64,000 bases of DNA. It comes from Brachybacterium squillarum M-6-3 (GTDB taxonomy: Bacteria; Actinomycetota; Actinomycetes; Actinomycetales; Dermabacteraceae). Positions within the stretch are counted from its first letter, which is position 1. The number at the start of each line of letters is the position of its first letter. The translations under genes were made by a program, and so were the position numbers. The notes under the pieces are model-generated. The model had not been told where the DNA came from, did not search any database, and saw nothing but the letters and a program-made list of their open reading frames with translations. The stretch spans positions 806,001 to 870,000 of the forward strand of contig NZ_AGBX01000001.1 of the NCBI RefSeq assembly GCF_000225825.1, written 5' to 3'. Below are positions 9,834 to 18,093 of this stretch, piece after piece.

Positions 9834-9869
9834 AGCCCGGCACCCGACCCCCGTGGTCGGTGCCGGGCT
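9834..9869 (+). terminator. terminator-like hairpin after ponA
   Basis: Arms 9834-9844 and 9859-9869 pair perfectly over 11 bp around a 14-nt loop that can pair further by 4 bp. No U-tract follows, as is common in high-GC actinobacteria. Confidence 0.6.
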
Positions 9870-10053
9870 CTCGCGCGTCCTGGGCCTGTGATCCCCGGCG
9901 CACGCCCTCGGCCTCCCTGGTCCCGGTCCGGGCCGACCGGTACGCTGGTTCAGTTCGTGTCGGGCACCGCCGGTGTCCCGGCCCGGATGGCATGAACCCT
10001 CCTGCCACGGAGAGACCGTGGCCGTTGAGACCACAGGAGGTGGGTACCAGAAC

Positions 10054-10344
10054 ATGCGCGCATACGAAATGGTCGTGATCCTCGACCCGTCCGTCGATGA
10101 GCGGACCGTCAGCGGGACCTTCGAGAAGCTCGTGCAGGTCGTCCCCAACGAGGGCGGCACCATCGACAACGTCGACGTCTGGGGCAAGCGGAAGTTCGCC
10201 TACGAGATCGACAAGAAGGCCGAGGGCATCTACATCGTCCTCACCTTCACCGCGAAGCCGGAGACCGCCCAGGAGCTCGATCGCCAGCTCGGCCTCAACG
10301 AGTCCGTGCTGCGCACCAAGCTGATGCGGGTCGACGAGAAGTGA
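10054..10344 (+). CDS. rpsF: 30S ribosomal protein S6
   Basis: 96 residues starting [13 protein letters not shown], the typical S6 N-terminus, and of normal length. ATG 10054 has an AGGAGGTG box 11 nt upstream. It is first gene of the widely conserved rpsF-ssb-rpsR-rplI order. S6 binds 16S rRNA with S18 in the platform of the 30S subunit. Confidence 0.97.
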   Translation: MRAYEMVVILDPSVDERTVSGTFEKLVQVVPNEGGTIDNVDVWGKRKFAYEIDKKAEGIYIVLTFTAKPETAQELDRQLGLNESVLRTKLMRVDEK

Positions 10345-10447
10345 TCCGCCCGGACGTGCCCCCGGTCCCCGGCGGCGCGTCCTCCCTCAGCCACCCCGGC
10401 CCCGGGGCTGAGACCACCCCTTCCGAGCACGGAGCACAGGAGCACCC

Positions 10448-11005
10448 ATGGCGAATGACACCGTCATCACGGTGATCGGCAACCTCACCGCCGACCCCGA
10501 GCTGCGATTCACGCAGTCCGGCGCGGCCGTGGCGTCGTTCACCGTCGCGTCCACCCCCCGCACCTTCGACCGTCAGACGAACGAGTGGAAGGACGGCGAG
10601 GCCCTGTTCCTGCGCTGCTCGGTCTGGCGCGACGCCGCCGAGAACGTCGCCGAGTCCCTCGAGAAGGGCGCCCGCGTGATCGTGCAGGGCCGCCTCCAGC
10701 AGCGCTCCTACACCGACCGGGACGGCAACAACCGCACGTCGGTGGAGCTGCAGGTCGACGAGGTCGGCCCCTCCCTCCGCTATGCCACCGCGAAGCCCGC
10801 CAAGGTGCAGCGCGGCGGGGGCGGCGGTCGCGGCTTCGGCGGCGGCCAGCCCCAGGGCGGCGGCTACAACGGCGGCGGCCAGGGCGGCTACGGCCAGCAG
10901 GGCGGTGGCCAGGGCGGCTACAACGGCGGCGGCCAGCAGGGCGGCGCCAGCGCCGACCCGTGGGCCGGCGGCAACCAGGGCGGGTACGACGACCCTCCCT
11001 TCTGA
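10448..11005 (+). CDS. ssb: single-stranded DNA-binding protein
   Basis: 185 residues. OB-fold domain at 1-110 (starts [14 protein letters not shown]), then a Gly/Gln-rich flexible linker (about 120-172) and the acidic tip ending DDPPF, which in this family recruits replication and repair proteins. It lies between rpsF and rpsR as in most bacteria. Purine-rich AGCACAGGAGC precedes the ATG. All expected parts are present. Confidence 0.97.
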   Translation: MANDTVITVIGNLTADPELRFTQSGAAVASFTVASTPRTFDRQTNEWKDGEALFLRCSVWRDAAENVAESLEKGARVIVQGRLQQRSYTDRDGNNRTSVELQVDEVGPSLRYATAKPAKVQRGGGGGRGFGGGQPQGGGYNGGGQGGYGQQGGGQGGYNGGGQQGGASADPWAGGNQGGYDDPPF

Positions 11006-11114
11006 TCCGCTCCTGACGCCGCGGACGCCGCGGCGTCGCTGAGCAGGATCTGACCTCATCCATTCCATCCCGGGTGCATGCCCGGGCTCCCCTGAAGAAA
11101 GAAGGAGCACCACG

Positions 11115-11351
11115 ATGGCCAAGCCTGTTCTTCGTAAGCCGAAGAAGAAGCAGAACCCGCTGAAGGCCGCGGGTCTCGAGACCGTTGACTACAAGGACGC
11201 CGCGCTGCTGCGCAAGTTCATCTCCGACCGCGGCAAGATCCGTGCGCGTCGGGTGACCGGTGTGTCCGTGCAGGAGCAGCGCAAGATCGCGAAGGCCGTG
11301 AAGAACGCCCGCGAGATCGCCCTGCTGCCCTACTCGACCTCCGGTCGCTGA
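11115..11351 (+). CDS. rpsR: 30S ribosomal protein S18, cysteine-free form
   Basis: 78 residues. The core [17 protein letters not shown] and the C-terminal [11 protein letters not shown] are intact. The zinc-coordinating cysteines found near the N-terminus of zinc-type S18 are absent (the segment reads [15 protein letters not shown]). This is the zinc-independent form, which several Micrococcales use as their main S18. AGAAAGAAGGAG precedes ATG 11115. It sits in the normal operon position. Confidence 0.96.
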   Translation: MAKPVLRKPKKKQNPLKAAGLETVDYKDAALLRKFISDRGKIRARRVTGVSVQEQRKIAKAVKNAREIALLPYSTSGR

Positions 11352-11368
11352 GCGAGGAAGGGACAGAC

Positions 11369-11839
11369 ATGACCACCAAGCTCATCCTCACCCACGAGGT
11401 CTCCGGCCTCGGCACCGCCGGTGACGTCGTCGAGGTCAAGGACGGCTACGCCCGCAACTACCTGGTGCCCCGCGGCCTGGCCACCGGCTGGACCAAGGGC
11501 GGCCAGCGCCAGCTGGACCAGATCCGCGCCGCCCGCGGCAAGCGCGCCATCTCGAACATCGAGGACGCGCAGTCGCTGAAGGCCAGCCTGGAGTCCAAGC
11601 CGGTCGTCATCTCCGAGCGCGCCGGCGACAACGGCCGCCTGTTCGGCGCCGTGACCTCCAAGGAGGTCGCCGAGGGCGTCAAGGACATGTTCGGCAGCGA
11701 CATCGATCGCCGCGCCGTGGAGTTCCCCGCGCCGGTCAAGGCGCTGGGCGAGCACAAGGTCACCGTGCGCCTGCACGAGGACATCCACGCGAACCTGGTC
11801 CTCCAGGTCGTCGCCGCGAAGGGCTCCGCCAAGGCCTGA
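11369..11839 (+). CDS. rplI: 50S ribosomal protein L9
   Basis: 156 residues, within the normal range. The N-terminal RNA-binding domain contains the KDGYARNYLVPRGLA signature; a helical linker and the C-terminal domain follow. GAGGAAGGGA precedes the ATG and the gap to rpsR is 17 nt. Its last two codons lie inside a 31-nt repeat that recurs just downstream. Confidence 0.96.
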   Translation: MTTKLILTHEVSGLGTAGDVVEVKDGYARNYLVPRGLATGWTKGGQRQLDQIRAARGKRAISNIEDAQSLKASLESKPVVISERAGDNGRLFGAVTSKEVAEGVKDMFGSDIDRRAVEFPAPVKALGEHKVTVRLHEDIHANLVLQVVAAKGSAKA

Positions 11840-11920
11840 TCGACGTGCTGCGAGCCTGCGAGCGGCAGGAGATCAGGCAGTCCAGCACCGCCTGATCGAC
11901 GTGCCGCGAGCCTGCGAGCG
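11834..11920. repeat. 31-nt direct repeat overlapping the rplI stop codon
   Basis: 11834-11864 recurs at 11890-11920 with one mismatch. The first copy contains the final Ala codon and stop of rplI, so the second looks like a local duplication of the gene's 3' end. Confidence 0.85.
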
Positions 11921-11947
11921 CCCCGCGCCTGCTGAGGTGCGGGGCGC
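11918..11947. terminator. hairpin terminator after rplI
   Basis: Perfect 9-bp GC-rich stem (11918-11926 with 11939-11947) around a 12-nt loop, followed by CTTGCTGTT. It may serve both the ribosomal operon and the convergent DUF559 gene. Confidence 0.6.
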
Positions 11948-11948
11948 C

Positions 11949-11978
11949 TTGCTGTTCTGCAGGTTGCTGTTCTGCAGG
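11949..11978. repeat. two perfect 15-nt tandem copies
   Basis: The unit TTGCTGTTCTGCAGG occurs at 11949-11963 and 11964-11978 without mismatch. No coding role is visible. Confidence 0.9.
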
Positions 11979-11991
11979 GTCCCGTGCACAA

Positions 11992-12051
11992 ACCTGGCTG
12001 TGGTGGTAGGCAGCCTGCAAATGTGCAGGGTGCCTACCACCACAGCCAGGT
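11992..12051. repeat. 60-nt near-perfect hairpin between convergent genes
   Basis: Arms 11992-12012 and 12031-12051 pair over 21 bp without mismatch. After one G-G mismatch, 12014-12019 pairs with 12024-12029, leaving a 4-nt AATG loop. Flanking ACACA/TGTGT-like bases could extend the stem imperfectly. It is much longer than a terminator needs and is not GC-clamped like its neighbours. It could be a non-autonomous palindromic repeat (REP/MITE type). Confidence 0.85.
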
Positions 12052-12079
12052 CTGTGTACACGGTCCTGTGCCGCGACGG

Positions 12080-12931
12080 TCACCGAGGCTGCGCTGCTCG
12101 TTGTCGTCGGGGCACGCGGTGCTCCTCGCGTCGGATCAGATCGCGAAGGAGAGACCTGGTCTCCGGCCAGCGCAACATGACGTCTTCCCAGGTCAGGCGG
12201 ATCACGACGTAACCGAGGCGGATGAGCCTCTGGTCCCGCCTGCGATCGGCCGCGTAGCGAGGCAGCGCGGTGTGGTGGGCGACGCTGTCGCATTCGATGA
12301 TGAGGCGTTCTCCGACCAGCATGTCCGTGCGACCCACCCCGGGGACGAACCATTGCGGTCGCACGGTGACGCCCGCACGGCGCAGGTCTCGAATAACCAC
12401 GGATTCCGTGGCCGACTCGGCAAGTGCCTCGATGCGCACGAGCGGCTGGCGAACTCGGCGGGGAAGCGAGTCGATCCACTCCTCGAGTTCCGCGCGTTCC
12501 AGCAGGCCGAGGTGCGCGACGGAATCGGCCACGATCCCAAGCCCGGCCGGTTCGATGCAACGGGCCGCGTGGACGAGAGCCAGCCCGAGCGGAACCACGG
12601 GCTCTCCATCGGGCCACGACGCCAGCGGGGTGTGCGGGACGACGCCGGGCGGTATGGCCATGGCGGTGTCTTGCCGGGCGACGGCGTGGGTGCCGTGGGT
12701 GAGGGGGATCTGGGCGCCGTGGAGCTGGAGGGCGTCGAGGCAGGTCAGGCGCATGCCTGCGTCGAGGGCCGTGCGGGCGGCCGGTGGCGTCTGCGGGGTG
12801 CCGAGCCAGCTGCGGCCCAGCGGGATGACGGTGCCGTTCTCGATCATCGCGGTGATCTCGCGGCGGCTGTGGCCGAGCGCGGCGAGCTCCGCGCGGGTGC
12901 CGACGTGGAGGAGCTCGCGAGGGGTGGGCAT
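12080..12931 (-). CDS. DUF559 endonuclease-fold protein with AbiEi-like N-terminal half
   Basis: 283 residues from ATG 12931. The first half resembles the antitoxin/regulator-like part found in many actinobacterial DUF559 proteins (TRAELAALGHSRREI, then a segment of the form xGLVIPLGRSW). The C-terminal third holds DUF559 features: an IECDS motif (about residue 217), HH, then RRRDQRLIRLGY and a final RLTWEDV. DUF559 has the very-short-patch-repair/restriction endonuclease fold, and these paralogues are abundant in actinobacteria. Function is not established. It converges on rplI and shares the hairpin region with it. Confidence 0.7.
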   Translation of the reverse strand: MPTPRELLHVGTRAELAALGHSRREITAMIENGTVIPLGRSWLGTPQTPPAARTALDAGMRLTCLDALQLHGAQIPLTHGTHAVARQDTAMAIPPGVVPHTPLASWPDGEPVVPLGLALVHAARCIEPAGLGIVADSVAHLGLLERAELEEWIDSLPRRVRQPLVRIEALAESATESVVIRDLRRAGVTVRPQWFVPGVGRTDMLVGERLIIECDSVAHHTALPRYAADRRRDQRLIRLGYVVIRLTWEDVMLRWPETRSLLRDLIRREEHRVPRRQRAAQPR

Positions 12932-13217
12932 GCTCCACCGTCGGGGAGTCGCTTCCCGAGCTCCCTCTCCGCCCGCAAGGATGTGGACGCGAGGGCGATG
13001 GGGAGGACCCGCTAGGCCGGCCCTGCGGCCCCGCGGCCCTGTGGGGGCGAGCGGGCTGCCCGCGGGCCGGCGCTTCGGGCAACGCTCACGACCCCCGAGG
13101 GGGGCGGAAGGGCCGTGCAACGCGAGCGGCATGTGACGTGGGTGCTCCGACCGACGTGGCTGAGCGCGGAGATGTGACAGCGGGCTGGCCATCGCCCCCC
13201 GGGGCCAGCATGGGCCG

Positions 13218-13907
13218 GTGCCCTCCTCCCTGCAGAACGTCTCTCTGCGCCGCCAGCTCACCCTGGACCGGCTGCCGCTGCGCCTGGCCACCCTGATGAT
13301 CGGCCTGACCGGCTTCGGGGCCGGCCTGGCGATGATCATCCGGGCCGGCCTCGGCGCTGCCCCCTGGGACGTGCTCTCCGTGGCGCTGGGCTACCTGACC
13401 GGCCTCGCCGTCGGCACCCTCACCATCCTCACCAGCTTCGTGGTGCTGCTGGCCTGGATCCCGCTGCGCCAGCAGCCCGGCATCGGCACCTTCGCCAACG
13501 CGATCTGGGTGGGCGTCTCGATGGACCTCACCCTCCTCGTGCTCCAGGAGGCGGACGGCCTGCTGCCGGGCCTCGCGCTGCTCCTCGGCGGCCTGCTGCT
13601 GAACGCCGTCGCCGACGCGGTGTACATCGGGGCGCAGCTCGGCCCCGGGCCACGCGACGGTCTGATGACCGGCATCCACCACCGCTTCGGCCTGCCCATC
13701 GGCCCGGTCCGGGCCGTCATCGAGATCAGCGTGCTGGCGCTGGGATGGGTCCTCGGCGGCCCCGTCGGCCTGGGCACCGTGCTGTACGCGCTCGGCATCG
13801 GCCCGATCGTGCACCTGGTGCTGCCGTGGGTGACCATCCCGATCCGCGCCGGCGAGCGACCGGACGCGATCCCCGAGAGTGCCGTGGGCGCGCCCCGCGA
13901 CGTCTAG
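13218..13907 (+). CDS. YczE/YitT-like integral membrane protein
   Basis: 229 residues with about five hydrophobic helices. The segment GAGLAMIIRAGLGAAPWDVL near residue 36 is characteristic of the YczE/YyaS membrane family, and a second conserved-looking GPRDGLMTGI lies near residue 148. Substrate and function are unknown. GTG 13218 is the first start in the frame but has no good ribosome binding site. The stop codon is part of the -10 box for the next gene. Confidence 0.75.
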   Translation: MPSSLQNVSLRRQLTLDRLPLRLATLMIGLTGFGAGLAMIIRAGLGAAPWDVLSVALGYLTGLAVGTLTILTSFVVLLAWIPLRQQPGIGTFANAIWVGVSMDLTLLVLQEADGLLPGLALLLGGLLLNAVADAVYIGAQLGPGPRDGLMTGIHHRFGLPIGPVRAVIEISVLALGWVLGGPVGLGTVLYALGIGPIVHLVLPWVTIPIRAGERPDAIPESAVGAPRDV

Positions 13908-13910
13908 AAT
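13905..13910 (+). promoter_or_regulatory. -10 box for leaderless permease mRNA
   Basis: TAGAAT (the TAG is also the upstream stop codon) lies 8 nt before GTG 13919, with no Shine-Dalgarno sequence between. Confidence 0.45.
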
Positions 13911-13918
13911 CCCGCAGG

Positions 13919-15364
13919 GTGAGCACTCCCTCCTCGACCCGCACCACTCCGGGCGCCCCCGGCCCGGACGACCACACCCTCGCCCGCTCCCTCGGGCACG
14001 GCCAGATGGCCATGATCGCGATGGGCTCGGCGCTCGGCACCGGCCTGTTCCTCGGCTCCGGCGAGGCCATCGGCATCGCCGGCCCCGCCGTCATCGTCTC
14101 CTTCGCGATCGGCGCCCTGATCGCCGCGACCGTCGCCCTGGCGATGGGCGAGATGGCCTCCCGGCACCCCGTGCGCGGCGGCTTCGGCACCCTGGCTGCG
14201 CACTACCTCTCGCCGTTCTGGGGCTACCTCTCCCGCTGGCTGTACTGGATCGTCACCATCGCCGTGACCGGCGCCGAACTGGTGGCCTGCGCCGCCTACC
14301 TCTCCTACTGGTTCCCCGCCGTGCCCATCTGGGCCGGGATCCTGCTGTTCGCGGCCCTGATCATCGGCATCAACCTGGCCAGCGTCGGCTCCTTCGGCGT
14401 CATCGAGTTCGCGCTGTCCTCCATCAAGGTGGTCGCGGTGCTCGTGTTCATCCTGATCGGAGCGTTCCTGGTGATCTTCGGACTGCCCTCGGCGCCCGCC
14501 CCGGGCCTCAGCGCCCTCACCGCCGACGGGGGCTTCGCCCCGATGGGCTGGGCGCCGGTGTGGGTGGCGCTGTCCGTCGTGATGTTCTCCTTCGGCGGCA
14601 TCGAGCTGCTGTCCATCACCGCCGCCGAGGCGAAGGACCCGGCCACCTCGATCCGCACCGCCGCCCGCACCACCGTGGTGCGCCTGGCTTTCTTCTACGT
14701 GCTGTGCATCGGCATCGTGCTGTGCCTGGTGCCGTGGCGCGACGCCGCCTCCACCGGGGAGGACGTCGCCACCTCGCCCTTCGTGATGGTCTTCGACCGC
14801 ATCGGCATCCCCGGCGCTGCGAACATCACGAACCTGCTGGTCATGGTCGCCGCGCTGTCCGCCGCGAACGCCAACCTGTACGCCGGCAGCCGGATGCTGC
14901 ACTCCCTGGCCTCGGACCGGCTCGCCCCGCGCGTCTTCTCCGCCACGACCCGTCGCAAGGTGCCCTTCGTGGGCATCGCCGCCAGCTCCGTGGGCATCCT
15001 CGGCGCCGCCGTGCTGGCCTTCAGCGGCGTGGGCGGCGTGTTCGGCTACATGATGAGCCTCGTGGTGTTCGCGGTGCTCTCGGTGTGGGTGCTGATCCTG
15101 GCGACCTACATCGCCTTCCGTCGCTCCGGCATCGAGGGCGCGACCTTCCGCATGCCCGGCGGCATCGCCTCCGCGGTGGTCGGACTTATCGGCCTGGTCT
15201 CGATCTTCGGCACCATCGTGGTCCGGGAGAGCATGCAGCTCGCGGCGATGGTGGGGGTGCCGGCGATCCTGCTGGCCGCGGTGCTGTACGCGGCGGTGGC
15301 GCGCCATCGCATCGACCGCGGCGAGATCGAGCGGTCCTTCGCCGAGGCCGACAGCATGCGCTGA
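13919..15364 (+). CDS. APC-family amino acid permease
   Basis: 481 residues with about 12 transmembrane helices after a polar 20-residue N-terminus. The first helix has the family-type stretch MGSALGTGLFLGSG (unwound substrate-binding segment), followed by a GEMASRHP motif. It belongs to the amino acid/polyamine/organocation transporters close to GabP/AroP/CycA types. Substrate cannot be deduced. The GTG is 11 nt after the YczE-like gene. A perfect 19-bp hairpin terminates the unit. Confidence 0.9.
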   Translation: MSTPSSTRTTPGAPGPDDHTLARSLGHGQMAMIAMGSALGTGLFLGSGEAIGIAGPAVIVSFAIGALIAATVALAMGEMASRHPVRGGFGTLAAHYLSPFWGYLSRWLYWIVTIAVTGAELVACAAYLSYWFPAVPIWAGILLFAALIIGINLASVGSFGVIEFALSSIKVVAVLVFILIGAFLVIFGLPSAPAPGLSALTADGGFAPMGWAPVWVALSVVMFSFGGIELLSITAAEAKDPATSIRTAARTTVVRLAFFYVLCIGIVLCLVPWRDAASTGEDVATSPFVMVFDRIGIPGAANITNLLVMVAALSAANANLYAGSRMLHSLASDRLAPRVFSATTRRKVPFVGIAASSVGILGAAVLAFSGVGGVFGYMMSLVVFAVLSVWVLILATYIAFRRSGIEGATFRMPGGIASAVVGLIGLVSIFGTIVVRESMQLAAMVGVPAILLAAVLYAAVARHRIDRGEIERSFAEADSMR

Positions 15365-15378
15365 TCCGATCCGTACCG

Positions 15379-15420
15379 ACGCGGGGCGGGGAGCGACGAT
15401 GGTCGCTCCCCGCCCCGCGT
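15379..15420. terminator. perfect 19-bp hairpin after the permease
   Basis: 15379-15397 and 15402-15420 are exact inverted copies around a GATG loop. It is a strong intrinsic terminator candidate, without a U-tract. Confidence 0.75.
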
Positions 15421-15430
15421 GCCGTCCCCG

Positions 15431-15436
15431 TAGGCT
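15431..15436 (+). promoter_or_regulatory. -10 box for leaderless L7/L12-like gene
   Basis: TAGGCT lies 7 nt before GTG 15444. No Shine-Dalgarno sequence is visible. Confidence 0.45.
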
Positions 15437-15443
15437 CGTCGTC

Positions 15444-15740
15444 GTGTTCGGCAGCGCTCGACGACAGGATCAGGAGCGCATCGAGGCCCTGCAGCGGCAG
15501 GTGCGGGAGCTCGAGGGGCTGGTGGGGGAGCTCTCCCGGCGGGCGGGCGTCGGCCCCGCCGAGCTGCACGTGCTGCGCGGGCAGACGGTCCCGTCCGGCA
15601 TCACCTCCGCGATCCAGGACCTCGTCGCCCGGGGGAAGGTCATCGAGGCGATCAAGGAGTACCGCAGCGAGACGGGCGCGGGTCTCAAGGAGGCCAAGGA
15701 CGCGATCGACGCCTACCGCGAGGGAGGCGGCCTGCGCTGA
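15444..15740 (+). CDS. small protein with ribosomal L7/L12 C-terminal-like domain
   Basis: 98 residues. An N-terminal coiled-coil-like stretch (EALQRQVRELEGLVGEL, about 9-27) precedes a 40-residue segment (KVIEAIKEYR...GAGLKEAKDAID) that reproduces the KVIExIKxVRxxTGLGLKEAKD pattern of the L7/L12 C-terminal domain. It is not rplL, which lies with rplJ elsewhere. Such stand-alone domains occur in actinobacteria and their role is unknown; translation-factor contact is a guess. It is probably transcribed leaderless and stands alone between a terminator and tRNA-Leu. Confidence 0.75.
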   Translation: MFGSARRQDQERIEALQRQVRELEGLVGELSRRAGVGPAELHVLRGQTVPSGITSAIQDLVARGKVIEAIKEYRSETGAGLKEAKDAIDAYREGGGLR

Positions 15741-15880
15741 CACCCCGCGCGGGCGTGGACGGACGATGATGACGTGGTGTGCGTCATGTGGCAGCGCGTG
15801 AAGTTGGGGCGGGCGGTGACCCGGGGGTACGCTTGGAGGACCTTCGGCGTTGGTGTGTACACTCCCGGTGTCGAAGCCAC

Positions 15881-15964
15881 GCGCGAGTGGCGGAATAGGC
15901 AGACGCGCACGGTTCAGGTCCGTGTGCCCGAAAGGGCGTGGGGGTTCAACTCCCCCCTCGCGCA
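15881..15964 (+). tRNA. tRNA-Leu (anticodon CAG)
   Basis: 84 nt. Acceptor stem 15881-15887 pairs with 15957-15963, and A15964 is the discriminator base. The anticodon loop TTCAGGT sits on a 5-bp stem, giving anticodon CAG (codon CUG). A long variable arm (class II) and a GGTTCAACTCC-type T-loop are present. CCA is not encoded. Confidence 0.95.
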
Positions 15965-16008
15965 CGCGGGGTGTTTCACGAAAGTGGGACACTTGATTTC
16001 ACGAAACT

Positions 16009-16046
16009 CCCCATCCGACGTCTTGTCGGGTGGGGGTTTCTTGTTT
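16009..16046 (+). terminator. terminator of tRNA-Leu transcript
   Basis: 11-bp stem (16009-16019 with 16025-16035, one G-U pair) with a 5-nt loop, followed by GTTTCTTGTTT. Confidence 0.75.
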
Positions 16047-16252
16047 CAGGCCCCGACACCGGGGCTAGGACCGGCTGCCGAGCCCTCCGCCCCGCTTCCA
16101 GGGGCGCGCTTCGACACCCACGTAGCCAGCGATAGCAGTGATTAGCCCCTGTCCGGGGTTATCCGAGCAGGGGCCAGCCACTTTGGGCGCAACGGCTACT
16201 TCTTCATCATTCAGGCGCCAGGGATGCCGACGGCCCATTCCTCGTCGCCTGG

Positions 16253-17360
16253 TGTTGCGGGTCATGACGTTGTGGTCACCGGGGCAGGGATAGAAGGAAC
16301 GGGCCCCTGACCGGCACGATGGGTGGTGCTGAAGCCATGCATCTGCTGGGAGGAGACCCGTTCCATGCACCACCGTAATGCCCCGCTCACGATCGTCGGA
16401 AGACAGCGCGCGATCACCCAGGTCCTCGACCATGACCGCCCGATCGCGCACGTCGCCTCGGAATTCCGGATCGCCCGCTCGACCCTCTCGAAATGGGTCG
16501 CCCGCTACCGCGCCCAGGGAGAGGCCGGCCTCGCTGACCGCTCCAGCGCTCCCGCCCATCGCCCGACCCGCCTGCCGGGATGGGTGATCGAGACGATCGA
16601 GCAGTGGCGGCGGGAGAAGAAGTGGTCGGCACGCCGGATCGCCCGGGAACTCGCCGACCGCCACGGCATGAGCTGCGCGGTTCGCACGATCACGCGCTGG
16701 CTGGATCGGCTGGGCCTGAACCGGATCCGGGACATCACCTCGGACGGCGAAGACCTCCGGGTGCCCGGGAAGATCATCGCCCGCTACCCGGGCCACATGG
16801 TCCACATGGACGTGAAGAAGGTCGGGAAGCTTCGTGACGGGGGCGGCTGGTGGGCACACGGTCGCGGCTCCGCCCAGGACCGGAAGAAGCACGGCCAGCG
16901 GGTCGGCTACACCTGCCTGCACTCGATGACCGACGGGTTCTCCCGTCTGGCCTACACCGAGGCCCTGGAGGACGAGAAGGCCCTCACCACGATCGGGTTC
17001 TTCCACCGGGCGAGGGAGTTCTTCGCGGCGCACGGGATCACGAGGATCTCTCGGCTGGTCACGGACAACGGCGCGAACTACACCTCGGCCTCGTTCACCA
17101 GCTCGACCAGGGCATTCGTTACCCGGACCAGCGGATCCGGCCCTACACGCCCCGCCACAACGGGAAGGTCGAGCGCTACCAGCGCCTGCTGGCCGACGAG
17201 TGCCTCTACGCTCGCGCCTACACCTCCGAGACCGAGCGGCGGGACGCGATCGGGGTCTGGGTCCACCACTACAACTACCATCGGCCCCACACCGCCTGCG
17301 GCGATCAGCCCCCAGCCACCCGAGTCCACACCCGCGTCGACAACGTCATGACCTCATACA
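16253..17360 (+). mobile_element. IS481-family insertion sequence, 1108 bp
   Basis: Terminal inverted repeats: 16260-16273 and 17340-17353 match over 14 bp (GGTCATGACGTTGT). Both extend outward by the same distance to TGT (16253) and ACA (17358-17360), the ends expected for this family. The right repeat lies inside the transposase C-terminus. The right flank starts GCTAGG, which fits the NCTAGN target known for IS481; the left flank GCCTGG matches it at only 4 of 6 positions. The single transposase gene is frameshifted, so the copy is probably inactive. Confidence 0.8.
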
Positions 17361-17365
17361 GCTAG
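16365..17365 (+). pseudogene. IS481-family transposase, broken by a 1-nt frameshift
   Basis: ATG 16365 has GGGAGGAG upstream. The first frame gives an N-terminal helix-turn-helix (TLSKWVARYRAQG) and the start of the DDE domain (VHMDVKKVGKL, then LVTDNGANYTS). Near 17100 the reading shifts by one missing base; the continuation reads GIRYPDQRIRPYTPRHNGKVERY and carries the final catalytic Glu region. With the base restored the protein would be 333 residues, normal for the family. The TAG stop (17363-17365) lies outside the IS end, in the CTAG of the target. A sequencing error cannot be excluded. Confidence 0.85.
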
Positions 17366-17558
17366 GCACGCAATGATGGCGGCGATCTCCTCGGGCCAGC
17401 CCATGCGACTCAGCACAACGCCAGAGACCACTCCCTCCCCAGCAGTCAAGCAGGTGTACAAAATCTTCACCACCCGTGTACACGCGTTGGCTGGAGCACC
17501 GGCGTTTGCCCTGGTCAGCGAGTTTCGTGGAACACCCACGCGTGAGCAGGCATGATTG

Positions 17559-17592
17559 CCCCCGTCCCGGGAAGCCGGGGCGGGGGTTTCGT
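17559..17592. terminator. strong hairpin terminator
   Basis: 12-bp stem (17559-17570 with 17575-17586, one G-U pair), GAAG loop, then TTTCGT. It lies beyond the stop of the acetyltransferase-like gene and faces the IS zone, so it can end transcription from either side. Confidence 0.65.
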
Positions 17593-17622
17593 CATGCCCG
17601 GGGTTGCTCCTACGTGCCGAGC

Positions 17623-18093
17623 TCAGCCGTGGTCGGCCGGGGGCTGCGGCCGCCGGAGCAGCAGCAGCCGCGCCGGGGTCCCGTCCTCGTGGCGGTCCGT
17701 CGTGGAGAGGAACTCCCCGACGCGGGGGGACCCCGCCTTCTCCGCGACCCGCAACGAGGCCGGGTTATCGGGGTCGATGCGCAGGATCGCGGCCCGACCC
17801 GCGCCGGTCCGGGCGAGATTTTTGACCAGCAGTCCCACCGCGGCGACGGCCACCCCGCGGCCGCGTGCTCGGGCGTGCACGGCGTAGGTGAGGTTGACGT
17901 CCCCCGGGACGGTGCCGTCGGTGATCTCGGGCTCGTCATCGGCGTACCCGACCAGGTCCTCGCCCTCCCACAGCCCGAAGGCCCGCTTGCCGTGCGCGGC
18001 CTCCGCCGCGCGAGCCAGGCCACGCACGTACTCCCGGGTGCCGGCGACGGTGCTTCGATGGGGGCAACCCCGACATCGGGAGGAGGAGCCCAT
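17623..18093 (-). pseudogene. GNAT acetyltransferase, N-terminally truncated
   Basis: The frame reads as the central and C-terminal parts of a GNAT N-acetyltransferase: GLWEGEDLVGYADDEP (beta strands before the active site), an acetyl-CoA-loop-like ARARGRGVAVAAVGLL, and DPDNPASLRVAEKAG (the usual N-x-AS-x-R-V-xEK-x-G end). The first about 30-40 residues of a normal GNAT are missing. Upstream sequence in frame is the start region of the aldo-keto reductase gene on the other strand, so the true 5' end was lost. The 18093 start (ATG in the shared CATG) is only the nearest possible codon. Probably non-functional. Confidence 0.65.

Larger units (their letters stand above)
15972..17534. mobile_element. 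possible older mobile-element remnant carrying the IS481 copy
   Basis: TGTTTCACGAAAGT at 15972-15985 and AGTTTCGTGGAACA at 17521-17534 are inverted copies matching at 12 of 14 positions and both end in TGT/ACA. TTTCACGAAA also repeats directly at 15997-16006. Apart from the inner IS, the remnant (15986-16252 and 17361-17520) has no coding sequence I can recognise. The outer boundary is an inference from the repeats alone. Confidence 0.35.

Noticed and set aside
11834-12061. CRISPR or integron attC interpretation of the rplI-DUF559 repeats
   Set aside because: Only two copies of each repeat, no regular spacers, no integrase, and the long hairpin lacks attC-type core sites.
15774-16145. Protein-like frame across tRNA-Leu
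   Set aside because: It translates the tRNA gene itself.
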